From NCBI GenBank assembly GCA_002316295.1, contig DCDF01000274.1:1-6351 (forward strand): DNA of 6,351 nt, given 5' to 3'. The DNA is from Syntrophaceae bacterium UBA1062. Lineage in GTDB: Bacteria; Desulfobacterota; Desulfomonilia; UBA1062. Positions 1 through 5,770 of this stretch are shown piece by piece. The position numbers were made by a program, and so were the translations under genes. Below the pieces are notes generated by a model, which worked only from the letters and a program-made list of their open reading frames with translations, searched no databases and had not been told where the DNA came from. Numbering within the stretch: the stretch's first letter is position 1; each line of letters starts with the position of its first letter.

Positions 1-673
1 TGAGATCACCGCCGCCGGTGTTTCTGAAGAGCACCTCCATCACGCCGACGACGCATGCCTCGTCTCCTGTGCCTATCACCCCTGCCGTGAATTCCCTTCC
101 GGGCAGAAACGTCTCAACGAGCACCTGCTGATGAAATTCAGCCAGCAGGCGCTCGCATACCGACTTCAGCTCCCGGTGCGAGTTCACCTTGGAAGCATCA
201 GTGATGCCCTTGCCTGTTCCTTCAGCGACAGGCTTCACGAAGAGCGGGTAGGGCAGGTTCACCTTCTCAACGTCACCGGGCGTGCTCACAACGGCGAAAT
301 CCGCGGTTGCGATCCCGGCGGAGCGGATAACGGTCTTGGTCATTCCCTTGTGCAGAGTGAGCGCCAGCACCAGCGGGTCGGAAAAGGTATACGGGATACA
401 GTACGCGTCGAGCAGCGCAGGGACGAGGGCTTCGCGCCCCACGCCGTACATGCCTTCCGCGATGTTGAAGACCAGGTCCCACCTTTCACCCCGGGCAAGC
501 CGTACGACCAGCTGCTGTACATTGCCGATCCGGTCGGTTTCGTGGCCGCAGGCTTGGATCGCTTCGTCCAGGGCATCGATGGTGTCGACGCGGTCGAACT
601 CGGCGGTCTGCTCGTAGGAGTATCCCTCCCTCAGATAGTCGTCTCTGAGGTCGTAGGTCATGCCGATTTTCAT
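1..673 (-). CDS. D-alanine-D-alanine ligase-like ATP-grasp enzyme (partial, C-terminus off the left edge)
   Basis: The first 224 codons are present and the 3' end runs out of the window. The protein begins MKIGMTYDLRDDY. It follows the Ddl plan: an N-terminal substrate domain (about 1-100), HKGMTK with Lys109 at the position of the first ATP-binding lysine of Ddl, then PLFVKP with Lys147 at the second. A glycine-rich EGTGKG loop (151-156) follows, then VLVETFLPGREFT (184-196) with Glu187 at the adenine-contacting Glu position. The start is ATG at 671-673. GGAG at 682-685 lies 8 bases upstream and overlaps the stop codon of the preceding kamA, so translation is probably coupled. ATP-grasp ligases join a carboxylate to an amine through an acyl phosphate. 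The true substrate is unknown. The N-terminal substrate region differs from housekeeping Ddl and the partner is a lysine aminomutase, so I infer a role with beta-lysine rather than in peptidoglycan synthesis. The residues that would decide Ddl specificity are outside the window. Confidence 0.85.
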   Translation of the reverse strand, partial: MKIGMTYDLRDDYLREGYSYEQTAEFDRVDTIDALDEAIQACGHETDRIGNVQQLVVRLARGERWDLVFNIAEGMYGVGREALVPALLDAYCIPYTFSDPLVLALTLHKGMTKTVIRSAGIATADFAVVSTPGDVEKVNLPYPLFVKPVAEGTGKGITDASKVNSHRELKSVCERLLAEFHQQVLVETFLPGREFTAGVIGTGDEACVVGVMEVLFRNTGGGDL

Positions 674-678
674 GGCAG

Positions 679-1983
679 TCACTCCGGCGCGTTCCCGCAT
701 TCGTAATCTGGATAGCGGAACAGGCGGTTTTCGTAGTTTCTCAAGACCACTCCGCCCTGGAGCCTTCCCTGGAAGTAATCGGGCAGGAGCGGTATCTTCC
801 CTCCGCCGCCGGGAGCATCCACCACATAATGGGGAACTGCATAGCCCGAGGTATGGCCTCTGAGCCCTTCGATCATCTCGATGCCCTTGCTCACTGCGGT
901 TCTGAAGTGCGATGATCCGAGGATCGGGTCGCACTGGTAGAGATAGTACGGCCGCACTCTCACCTTGAGCAGCCCGTGGTAGAGCTCTTTGAGCGTCTGA
1001 ACGCTGTCATTGATGCCCTTGAGCAGGACGGTCTGGCTTCCCAGAGGAATGCCCGCGTCCGCAAGCTGAGTGCAGGCAGCCCGCGTTTCGGGCGTCAGCT
1101 CGTCCGGATGAGTGAAGTGAATGCTCATCCACAACGGGTGATGCTTTTTGAGCATCCGCACGAGCCTCGAGGTGATCCGCTGGGGCAGAACAGCAGGAAC
1201 CTTTGTGCCGATGCGGATGACCTCCACGTGCGGGATGCGCCTGATGCTGGACAGGAGGAAATCCAGCTGGCTGTCCGGCAATGTCAGCGGGTCCCCGCCG
1301 GAGAGAAGCACGTCCCTGATCTGGGGTGTGGACTCGATATAGGCGATGGCCTGCTGCCACTGTTTGATGCCGCTCCTGAACTTGCCGTGGTCTCCCACCA
1401 TGCGCGAGCGTGTGCAGTATCTGCAGTTCGTCGAGCAGAACCCCGTGGTCAGGAACAGAGCGCGGTCCGGGTAGCGGTGAACGAGACCGGGCGCCGGGCT
1501 CTGATTGTCTTCTCCCAGAGGATCTTCAGCCTCTCCCGGAGAGAAGTGGTATTCATCCACCACCGGGATGACCGATCGGCGAATGGCCTGCAGCGGATTC
1601 GACGGATCGATAAGGCTCGCGTAGTAGGGCGTCACCCGGAAAGGCAGACCTTTCGTCCGGCGGGTGATAGCCGAATACTCGTCTTCCGACAGCGGCATGA
1701 TCCGTTGAATCTGATCGAGGGTGCAGATGCTGTTGCGTATCTGCCAGTGCCAGTTCGACCACTCGGCATCCGTCACGTTCGGATAGAATTCCCTCATGAA
1801 CTGACGGGAACGGCTGCTTATGCATGTCCGTACGGGGAGGGGAAAGCGCTTGGCCGGGGGGGCCGAAAACAGCAGATCCTGGACAAAGGCCGGTGATGAC
1901 GATGGGGGCTCTTCTGGTGCTTCGCTACCCAGGGGGTCGGGATCTTCCAGAGAAGCAGACATTGCAGGACTATTGTTGTTCAT
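679..1983 (-). CDS. kamA: KamA-family radical SAM lysine 2,3-aminomutase
   Basis: 434 aa. The radical-SAM cluster motif is CSTNCRYC (Cys183, Cys187, Cys190), followed by GGDPL (229-233), which binds SAM. The PLP lysine is Lys396 in DAPGGGGK. Compared with clostridial lysine 2,3-aminomutase, the substrate-carboxylate arginine (Arg192) and both acidic residues that hold the lysine side-chain amine (Asp352 in YQCD, Asp389 in VVDAPGG) are kept. EpmB and glutamate 2,3-aminomutase lack that pair, so the expected reaction is L-lysine to L-beta-lysine in the cytoplasm. Residues 1 to about 60 form a Pro/Ser/Glu-rich extension that the clostridial enzyme lacks. The C-terminus stops about 30 residues after the PLP motif, without the CxCxxC zinc site of the clostridial enzyme. 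The start ATG at 1981-1983 is 9 bases from GGAGG (1993-1997). ATG codon 8 is a weaker alternative. The ATP-grasp gene follows after 5 bases. Confidence 0.93.
   Translation of the reverse strand: MNNNSPAMSASLEDPDPLGSEAPEEPPSSSPAFVQDLLFSAPPAKRFPLPVRTCISSRSRQFMREFYPNVTDAEWSNWHWQIRNSICTLDQIQRIMPLSEDEYSAITRRTKGLPFRVTPYYASLIDPSNPLQAIRRSVIPVVDEYHFSPGEAEDPLGEDNQSPAPGLVHRYPDRALFLTTGFCSTNCRYCTRSRMVGDHGKFRSGIKQWQQAIAYIESTPQIRDVLLSGGDPLTLPDSQLDFLLSSIRRIPHVEVIRIGTKVPAVLPQRITSRLVRMLKKHHPLWMSIHFTHPDELTPETRAACTQLADAGIPLGSQTVLLKGINDSVQTLKELYHGLLKVRVRPYYLYQCDPILGSSHFRTAVSKGIEMIEGLRGHTSGYAVPHYVVDAPGGGGKIPLLPDYFQGRLQGGVVLRNYENRLFRYPDYECGNAPE
682..685 (-). promoter_or_regulatory. Ribosome-binding site of the ATP-grasp gene inside the kamA end
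   Basis: On the minus strand GGAG lies 8 bases before the ATG at 671-673 and overlaps the last codons of kamA, whose TGA is at 679-681. This fixes the start of the downstream gene and suggests that its translation depends on ribosomes finishing kamA. Confidence 0.7.
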
Positions 1984-2092
1984 TTACTCATTCCTCCTTC
2001 GGTGAGATATCGGCATTTCTTTTGGAGCTGAACAGTGAAAAATGCGCGCAGGTGAAACGCGTGAAGGGATGGTGCACCCAAGTGATATGCGT

Positions 2093-2115
2093 GATCATCA
2101 TCTATGATCTGTCAA
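2093..2115 (-). promoter_or_regulatory. Candidate kamA promoter: TTGACA followed by a 17-bp dyad
   Basis: On the minus strand a perfect -35 consensus TTGACA (2115-2110) is followed at once by GATCATAGATGATGATC (2109-2093), a perfect 6-bp inverted repeat with a 5-base spacer. The dyad exactly fills a 17-base promoter spacer. The hexamer at the expected -10 position is ACGCAT, a poor match. CATATC at a 20-base spacing is slightly better. A good -35, a poor -10 and a dyad in the spacer suggest a regulated promoter. The transcript leader would be about 100 bases before the kamA ATG. Confidence 0.4.
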
Positions 2116-2354
2116 CAGCCTTCTGATATGTTGTCGCTGAATGCTGAGCCATATCCTCTTGTGCCATATCACTCATGGTACGTGCCTGAAAGTCCTGTCT
2201 TTTTTCCTTTCCTGTACTCTGATCCTCTCTTAATTTGAACTATCTTTTAGACCATATGAAAAAAATATCAAGAGAGAAATGAATGTCTGAAAAAAACCTG
2301 ACGGATTCCTCTCGGCGGGGAACACAACGTTCATAAATGATTCGTATTCTATGA

Positions 2355-2476
2355 TGCCGGCCTGCAGGTGCAGGTATGGCATACCGGCTGTTCGGATGTC
2401 CCCCGGGAGGTCGTCCGGACGGATGGGAATCGGGGATGAGGGTGCTGTAGCCCCGATTGAGAGATGGAAGAATCGG
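2355..2476. other. Block of dense inverted repeats with possible RNA or DNA structure
   Basis: Positions 2356-2388 fold into a three-way junction: GCCGG (2356-2360) with CCGGC (2384-2388), CCTGC/GCAGG around a 4-base loop (2361-2374), and a small TAT/ATA arm (2375-2383). CGTCCGGACG (2412-2421) is a perfect 10-bp palindrome. AATCGGGG (2428-2435) pairs with CCCCGATT (2451-2458). The CCGATT part of that arm can pair instead with AATCGG (2471-2476), giving two mutually exclusive hairpins. No T-tract follows on either strand. The block lies 50-170 bases past the end of the pfpI-like gene. Its function is unknown. Confidence 0.45.
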
Positions 2477-2527
2477 AGGTAAGACAGATACAGAAAGCTC
2501 GCGGCGGTTTCCCGTATCAGATGCGCT

Positions 2528-3037
2528 TTACTGCAGTTTCTCCAGAGCGGCCCTCACGAACGCGGGAATATCGCTCGGCTGGCGGCTGGACACGAGGTTG
2601 CCGTCTACCACTACCTCTTTGTCCACGAACTCGGCTCCCGCGTTCTTGATGTCCTGGACAATAGACTTCCAACCGGTGACCTTCCTGTTTTTCAATGCCC
2701 GGGCGGTGATGAGAAGCTGCGGGGCATGACATATGGCGAACACGGGTTTCCCGCTCTCCAGGAACTTCCCGGCGAAGGACACGGCCTCGTCGTGGGCCCG
2801 GAGGTTATCCGGAGAATGTCCTCCGGGTATGAAAAGGGCGTCGAAATCGGCCGGAGAGGCATCCGTTACGGATTCGTCGATCCGCACTCTCGCGGTTTTT
2901 TTCTTGCCGGTGACTTCCTTTCCCTTTTCGAGCCCCACGTGAACCAGTTGGTGTCCTTTTTCTCTGAATGCCTCTGCAGGGCGGGTGTATTCCACATCTT
3001 CGAACATGTCATCCATGATTACGGCGATTTTCGACAT
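2528..3037 (-). CDS. DJ-1/PfpI-family protein (protease I / deglycase-like)
   Basis: 169 aa, the usual length of single-domain PfpI/YfkM-type proteins. The start MSKIAVIMDDMFED carries the conserved acidic residue region (Glu13). The fold motif FIPGGHSPDNLR (69-80) follows, then the nucleophile elbow AICHAPQLL, giving Cys103-His104 as the catalytic pair. A typical C-terminus SRQPSDIPAFV closes the protein. There is no signal peptide, so it is cytoplasmic. Family members have been described as intracellular proteases and as glyoxalase or protein deglycase-like stress proteins. Sequence alone does not choose between these activities. The ATG at 3035-3037 is preceded by AAGGAGG (3042-3048), a near-consensus ribosome-binding site with a short 4-base gap. 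It stands alone, with more than 400 bases of intergenic DNA on each side, so it is probably monocistronic. Confidence 0.92.
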   Translation of the reverse strand: MSKIAVIMDDMFEDVEYTRPAEAFREKGHQLVHVGLEKGKEVTGKKKTARVRIDESVTDASPADFDALFIPGGHSPDNLRAHDEAVSFAGKFLESGKPVFAICHAPQLLITARALKNRKVTGWKSIVQDIKNAGAEFVDKEVVVDGNLVSSRQPSDIPAFVRAALEKLQ

Positions 3038-3262
3038 GGCGCCTCCTTTTTTCCGCCGGCCCCGGCCTCGTGAGATAAAGGGTTCCGCTGCATATCCGGG
3101 GGAGGAATAATGAGCTCGCTCTTTACGCTCTCCGGACTTGTCTTCAAAACATGTGCCATTATGCGAAGACCGGGGAAATAGGGGGATCCGGCGCCATTGG
3201 GGTACAGGCGTCAGGGATGTCCGGTTTTTTGAGAAACCGCATGTTCTTCGCCGCAGGACATG

Positions 3263-3284
3263 AGTCCCTCCCGGTGGGACTTTT
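3263..3284 (+). terminator. Possible intrinsic terminator on the plus strand
   Basis: AGTCCC (3263-3268) pairs with GGGACT (3276-3281) around a 7-base loop and is followed by a TTTT run on the plus strand. The T-tract is short and no gene is seen upstream on that strand. It may therefore close a small RNA, or be an element in the leader of the pfpI-like gene read on the minus strand. Confidence 0.3.
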
Positions 3285-3408
3285 CAAGGAAAATGATAGT
3301 ATGATACAGGGCACGGAAACAACAGACGCCTCCGGTCGATTTCTTCCGTATGCTCGTGCGCTCTTTTCGATGTGACTCCAATAAAGGAGGCTGTGCGGGC
3401 GGACATAC

Positions 3409-3447
3409 AAATCAGGCCCGGAGCCGAGAGGCCGCCGGGCCTGATTT
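3409..3447 (-). terminator. Strong GC-rich hairpin, probable terminator of the PEP-CTERM gene
   Basis: A perfect 13-bp inverted repeat, AAATCAGGCCCGG (3409-3421) with CCGGGCCTGATTT (3435-3447), has a loop that can add a GCC/GGC inner stem. It begins 17 bases past the stop codon of the PEP-CTERM gene. Each strand ends in a short T-run, TTTT on plus and TTT on minus, so it could act in both directions. The position immediately after a minus-strand gene makes that gene the likely client. Confidence 0.75.
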
Positions 3448-3464
3448 TCATTGTCGTGATTCGA

Positions 3465-4115
3465 TCACTTCCCGAATTTCTTCCGTAAAGCGGCAAGCCC
3501 TATGAGGCCGCTGCCGATCAGGATCATGGTGGCCGGCTCGGGCACCGGGGCGGTAGCGTTCGTGGCGTTGACAAAGCTCTCACTGCCGCCGCCTGCAAAC
3601 CCCTGCACATGGATTCCGATGCGGAGAAGCTCCCCGGAATCGAGGTCTGCGATCACGTTCTCAAACGTGGCCCCGTTGATGAGGCTGAAATAGATGTTGA
3701 GCCATTCTCCGGGGTTCACGCCGTTTTTCTGTACGGGGGGATCCGAATCCGCCAGGAAGCCCGCTGTGGTCGAAAAGTCGACGGCATTGCCTCCGGGAAG
3801 ATTGGGCGGCGACGCAGGCCGTGAAAAACTCACTCCATCCGAGCCGGTGATCGAGGAGATCCCGAGGAGATGCCCGTCGTCGAAGTATACATCCGTTATG
3901 GAGGAGGCTTCGGGCCCGTCGTTATGGAAAGTGAAGAGGACCCCGCTCTCTCCTGCATCCGTGACATCAACCCAGAGCTGTGCCTCGCCGATTTCGGCTG
4001 CTGCAATGGTGTTGTTCGTAATACACGAGAAATAGTAAGGGACTGCGTGTCCGGCTCTGCAAGAGAATGTGAAAGCCACGAGAAAGACAATGCCCAGCAG
4101 ATACTTTGATTTCAT
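3465..4115 (-). CDS. PEP-CTERM sorting domain surface protein
   Basis: 216 aa. It opens with a signal peptide: basic MKSK, hydrophobic core LLGIVFLVAFTF, likely cleavage after AGHA at residue 24. The mature region (25-190) is a beta-rich, Gly/Ser/Asp-rich domain including SSITDVYFDDGHLLGISS (71-88) and LRIGIHVQGFAGGGSESFVN (164-183). I recall this motif set from many bacterial PEP-CTERM proteins of unknown function. The end is a complete sorting signal: VPEP (191-194), a hydrophobic segment of about 16 residues, then basic RKKFGK. In this system an exosortase/EpsH-type enzyme processes the tail at the inner membrane and the protein goes to the cell surface or matrix. No exosortase gene is in the window. 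The ATG at 4113-4115 has AGAGG (4121-4125) 5 bases upstream. A strong hairpin follows the stop codon, so it is probably transcribed alone. Confidence 0.92.
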   Translation of the reverse strand: MKSKYLLGIVFLVAFTFSCRAGHAVPYYFSCITNNTIAAAEIGEAQLWVDVTDAGESGVLFTFHNDGPEASSITDVYFDDGHLLGISSITGSDGVSFSRPASPPNLPGGNAVDFSTTAGFLADSDPPVQKNGVNPGEWLNIYFSLINGATFENVIADLDSGELLRIGIHVQGFAGGGSESFVNATNATAPVPEPATMILIGSGLIGLAALRKKFGK

Positions 4116-4160
4116 ATGTTCCTCTCATTGATAGCGTTTACAGCGATCATATGTTTAGCA

Positions 4161-4188
4161 ATTAACAGGCCATGGGGGACCATGACAA
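4161..4188 (-). promoter_or_regulatory. Candidate promoter of the PEP-CTERM gene
   Basis: On the minus strand TTGTCA (4188-4183, 5 of 6 to consensus) and GTTAAT (4166-4161, 4 of 6) are 16 bases apart. Initiation would fall about 40 bases before the ATG. The surrounding 4116-4285 gap is AT-rich, as is common for promoters. Near 4229-4246 it also contains a weak CCCTT/AAGGG hairpin without a T-tract, so the upstream NifS-like gene has no clear terminator. Confidence 0.4.
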
Positions 4189-4285
4189 TAAAAATAGTAA
4201 AAACAAACACCTATGATATTTCTCAATGCCCTTCACCGGGAAAGGGAAGAATAGTTTGCCAATTATATGAAAATGTTTTCAATTT

Positions 4286-5755
4286 TCAAGCATTTCTTTT
4301 CTTGATCTGCTCCACTTTTTCCCAGAAATCGCGCTCCTTTTTCTTCATGGGTCTTTCCATGGGATGTGCCGTATGCATGCCGGCGATTTCGATACCGTGC
4401 GCTCCAAGAAGGCTCCCTATACGGGCCTGGTCTCTGCTCAGGCACGCAAGAGATATGTTGGAGCACAATGCCTGCATGAGCTCATCGGGCTTCAACACCG
4501 GGGAGAAAACCATATCCTCGTCCTTGAGCGCCTTCAGCGCAGCGGCCGCATTGCTCTTGTCGGGAAAGGTGAATACTGTGACGTCGCCGTCTGGCGATGC
4601 GGCCGCGAATTCCCGTATTCTCCGCACCGCCTCTTCGAGACAATCAACCGTTCGCCTGATGTCTTTTTCTTTGTTTTCCCATCCGATGCTCAGGCGGATG
4701 GTTCCTTCTTCACCTTCTTTTTCCGGCAGGACCTCTGCAGAGCGGCGGGCCTGATCATGCCAGGTCCGGCTCTGAGCGGATCCGGGAGATACTACGATGT
4801 TCACGGCATCGAGGTAGGCGGCAAGGTCATCCCCCCGGACTCCCCGAAAGGATATGCTCGAGATGTGAGGCAGCCTCACGGTGCCCGATCCGTGGATCCT
4901 CGCCCCGTCGATCCTGGAAATCACCTGCTGCTCGAGGGACTCTCTCAGAGAGGTGATGAGGATGCCGTTGTTTTCGATGTCTCTCAGTGCGATGACACAC
5001 GCGAGCCCGAAGCCTGCGACACAGGGTACGTTGACGGTTCCCGGCCTGAGTCCCTGCTCCTGGCCCGATCCGAAAAGAACGGGGTCTATCACGGTTCCCT
5101 TGCGGACAAAGAGCGCTCCGACACCCTTGGGCCCGTAAAGTTTGTGTGAAGAAAAGCTCAGAAGATCCGCCGGAAGAGTATGCGTGTTCACCGGGATCTT
5201 GCCGGCGCTCTGCGCCGCATTACAGTGGAAGAGAACGCCTCTTTCGCGGGCCAGGGCCCCGATTTCTTCCACCGGCTGGACGACGCCGGTTTCGTGGCTA
5301 GCGTGCATGATGCTGATGAGGATAGTGTCGTTCCGAAGCGCGTCCGCGATGAGCGCGGGGTCGATCTTTCCCTGTGCGTCCGGAGAGACATAACTTATCT
5401 CGAAACCGCGTCTCTCGAGATGTCTGCAGGCGTTGATCACCGAGGGGTGCTCTCCTGTGGATGTTATGATATGTTTGCCCCTGCCGCTCAGGGATGAGGC
5501 TGCGCCGATGATGGCCAGGTTGTTCGATTCGGTCGCTCCGCTCGAAAAGATGATTTCCTCAGGGGCTGCGTCGATGAGTGCGGCCGCCCGGCAGCGCGCT
5601 TCTTCGACAGCCCGGCGCGAGGTGCGGCCGAGCTCTGAGAGGGATGTGGTGATCCCGAAGTGATTCCCGAAGTAGGGCAGCATGAGCCCCACGACATCAG
5701 GGTGCACCGGCGTGGTGGCCGCATGGTCGAGGAAGAGTTCTTTTCCATGGGACAT
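4286..5755 (-). CDS. NifS/IscS-fold PLP protein fused to DUF3343, lacking the desulfurase cysteine
   Basis: 489 aa. Residues 1 to about 385 align with class V aminotransferase-fold cysteine desulfurases: FLDHAATTP (8-16), SGATESNNLAI (72-82), GEHPSV with His103, AAQS with Gln182, SSHKLYGPKG with the Schiff-base Lys205, and GLRPGT (235-240). Three active-site residues differ from IscS. Cys328 is Gln328 (in GSAQSR), Asp180 is Asn179 (FHCNAAQ), and Asn155 is His154 (ASHETG). Residues about 391-460 are a DUF3343 domain, a family labelled putative Se/S carrier, containing Cys431 and Cys438. The last 30 residues are a charged, probably helical tail. Classical desulfurase chemistry is therefore unlikely. 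The frame is fully open, so this is not an obvious pseudogene. The ATG at 5753-5755 has AAAGGAA (5763-5769) upstream. It sits 15 bases after the flavodoxin gene and probably shares its transcript. Its reaction is unknown; a carbon-sulfur or carbon-selenium lyase or another PLP reaction is possible. Confidence 0.88.
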   Translation of the reverse strand: MSHGKELFLDHAATTPVHPDVVGLMLPYFGNHFGITTSLSELGRTSRRAVEEARCRAAALIDAAPEEIIFSSGATESNNLAIIGAASSLSGRGKHIITSTGEHPSVINACRHLERRGFEISYVSPDAQGKIDPALIADALRNDTILISIMHASHETGVVQPVEEIGALARERGVLFHCNAAQSAGKIPVNTHTLPADLLSFSSHKLYGPKGVGALFVRKGTVIDPVLFGSGQEQGLRPGTVNVPCVAGFGLACVIALRDIENNGILITSLRESLEQQVISRIDGARIHGSGTVRLPHISSISFRGVRGDDLAAYLDAVNIVVSPGSAQSRTWHDQARRSAEVLPEKEGEEGTIRLSIGWENKEKDIRRTVDCLEEAVRRIREFAAASPDGDVTVFTFPDKSNAAAALKALKDEDMVFSPVLKPDELMQALCSNISLACLSRDQARIGSLLGAHGIEIAGMHTAHPMERPMKKKERDFWEKVEQIKKRNA

Positions 5756-5770
5756 TGAGGAGTTCCTTTC

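Larger units (their letters stand above)
1984..2527. other. 544-base intergenic region between pfpI-like gene and kamA
   Basis: No convincing gene lies here on either strand. The part next to kamA (about 2081-2173) holds a candidate promoter with dyads. The middle (2200-2330) is AT-rich with several A-tracts. The part next to the pfpI-like gene (2355-2476) is GC-rich and unusually full of inverted repeats. I found no hairpin with a T-tract that would be a clear intrinsic terminator for the pfpI-like gene, so read-through into kamA cannot be excluded. Confidence 0.7.
3038..3464. other. 427-base intergenic region upstream of the pfpI-like gene
   Basis: No gene here is convincing. An open frame on the plus strand (3151-3375) lacks a ribosome-binding site and any recognisable motif. 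The region holds three hairpins: CGGTTT/AAACCG (3222-3227 with 3234-3239), AGTCCC/GGGACT (3263-3281) and the strong terminator-like stem at 3409-3447. A weak minus-strand promoter for the pfpI-like gene may be TTGAAG (3147-3142) with TAAAGA (3125-3120) at a 16-base spacing. Only the -35 is a fair match. Confidence 0.5.

Noticed and set aside
131..706. Open frame on the plus strand (191 codons)
   Set aside because: It is antisense to the ATP-grasp gene, whose conserved motifs read cleanly on the minus strand. It has no ribosome-binding site or motif.
976..1896. Long open frame on the plus strand (306 codons)
   Set aside because: It lies entirely opposite kamA, whose radical-SAM and PLP motifs are unmistakable. 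The plus-strand product has no recognisable motif and is a GC-rich antisense shadow.
1980..1991. Three-codon frame ATG AGT AAA TGA overlapping the kamA start
   Set aside because: Its ATG is only one base from the GGAGG core, too close for initiation, whereas the kamA ATG is at a normal 9-base distance.
2230..2334. 34-residue minus-strand frame starting MNVVFPAERN with a hydrophobic stretch
   Set aside because: It has no ribosome-binding site and is short, and its hydrophobic stretch reflects AT-rich sequence with T-tracts.
2412..2421. CGTCCGGACG palindrome as a stand-alone operator
   Set aside because: It sits about 430 bases upstream of kamA in GC-rich DNA with many other inverted repeats, and no promoter element adjoins it. 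It is kept only as part of the structured block.
3151..3375. 74-codon plus-strand frame in the intergenic region
   Set aside because: It has no ribosome-binding site and no recognisable motif. The region is better explained by hairpins and promoter sequence.
4364..5149. Open frame on the plus strand (261 codons)
   Set aside because: It is antisense to the NifS-DUF3343 gene and shows no domain signature.
4286..5755. Whether the missing cysteine reflects a frameshift or pseudogene
   Set aside because: The frame is open for 489 codons with motifs in register on both sides of the substituted loop and a complete C-terminal domain. The substitution is a clean codon difference (CAG).
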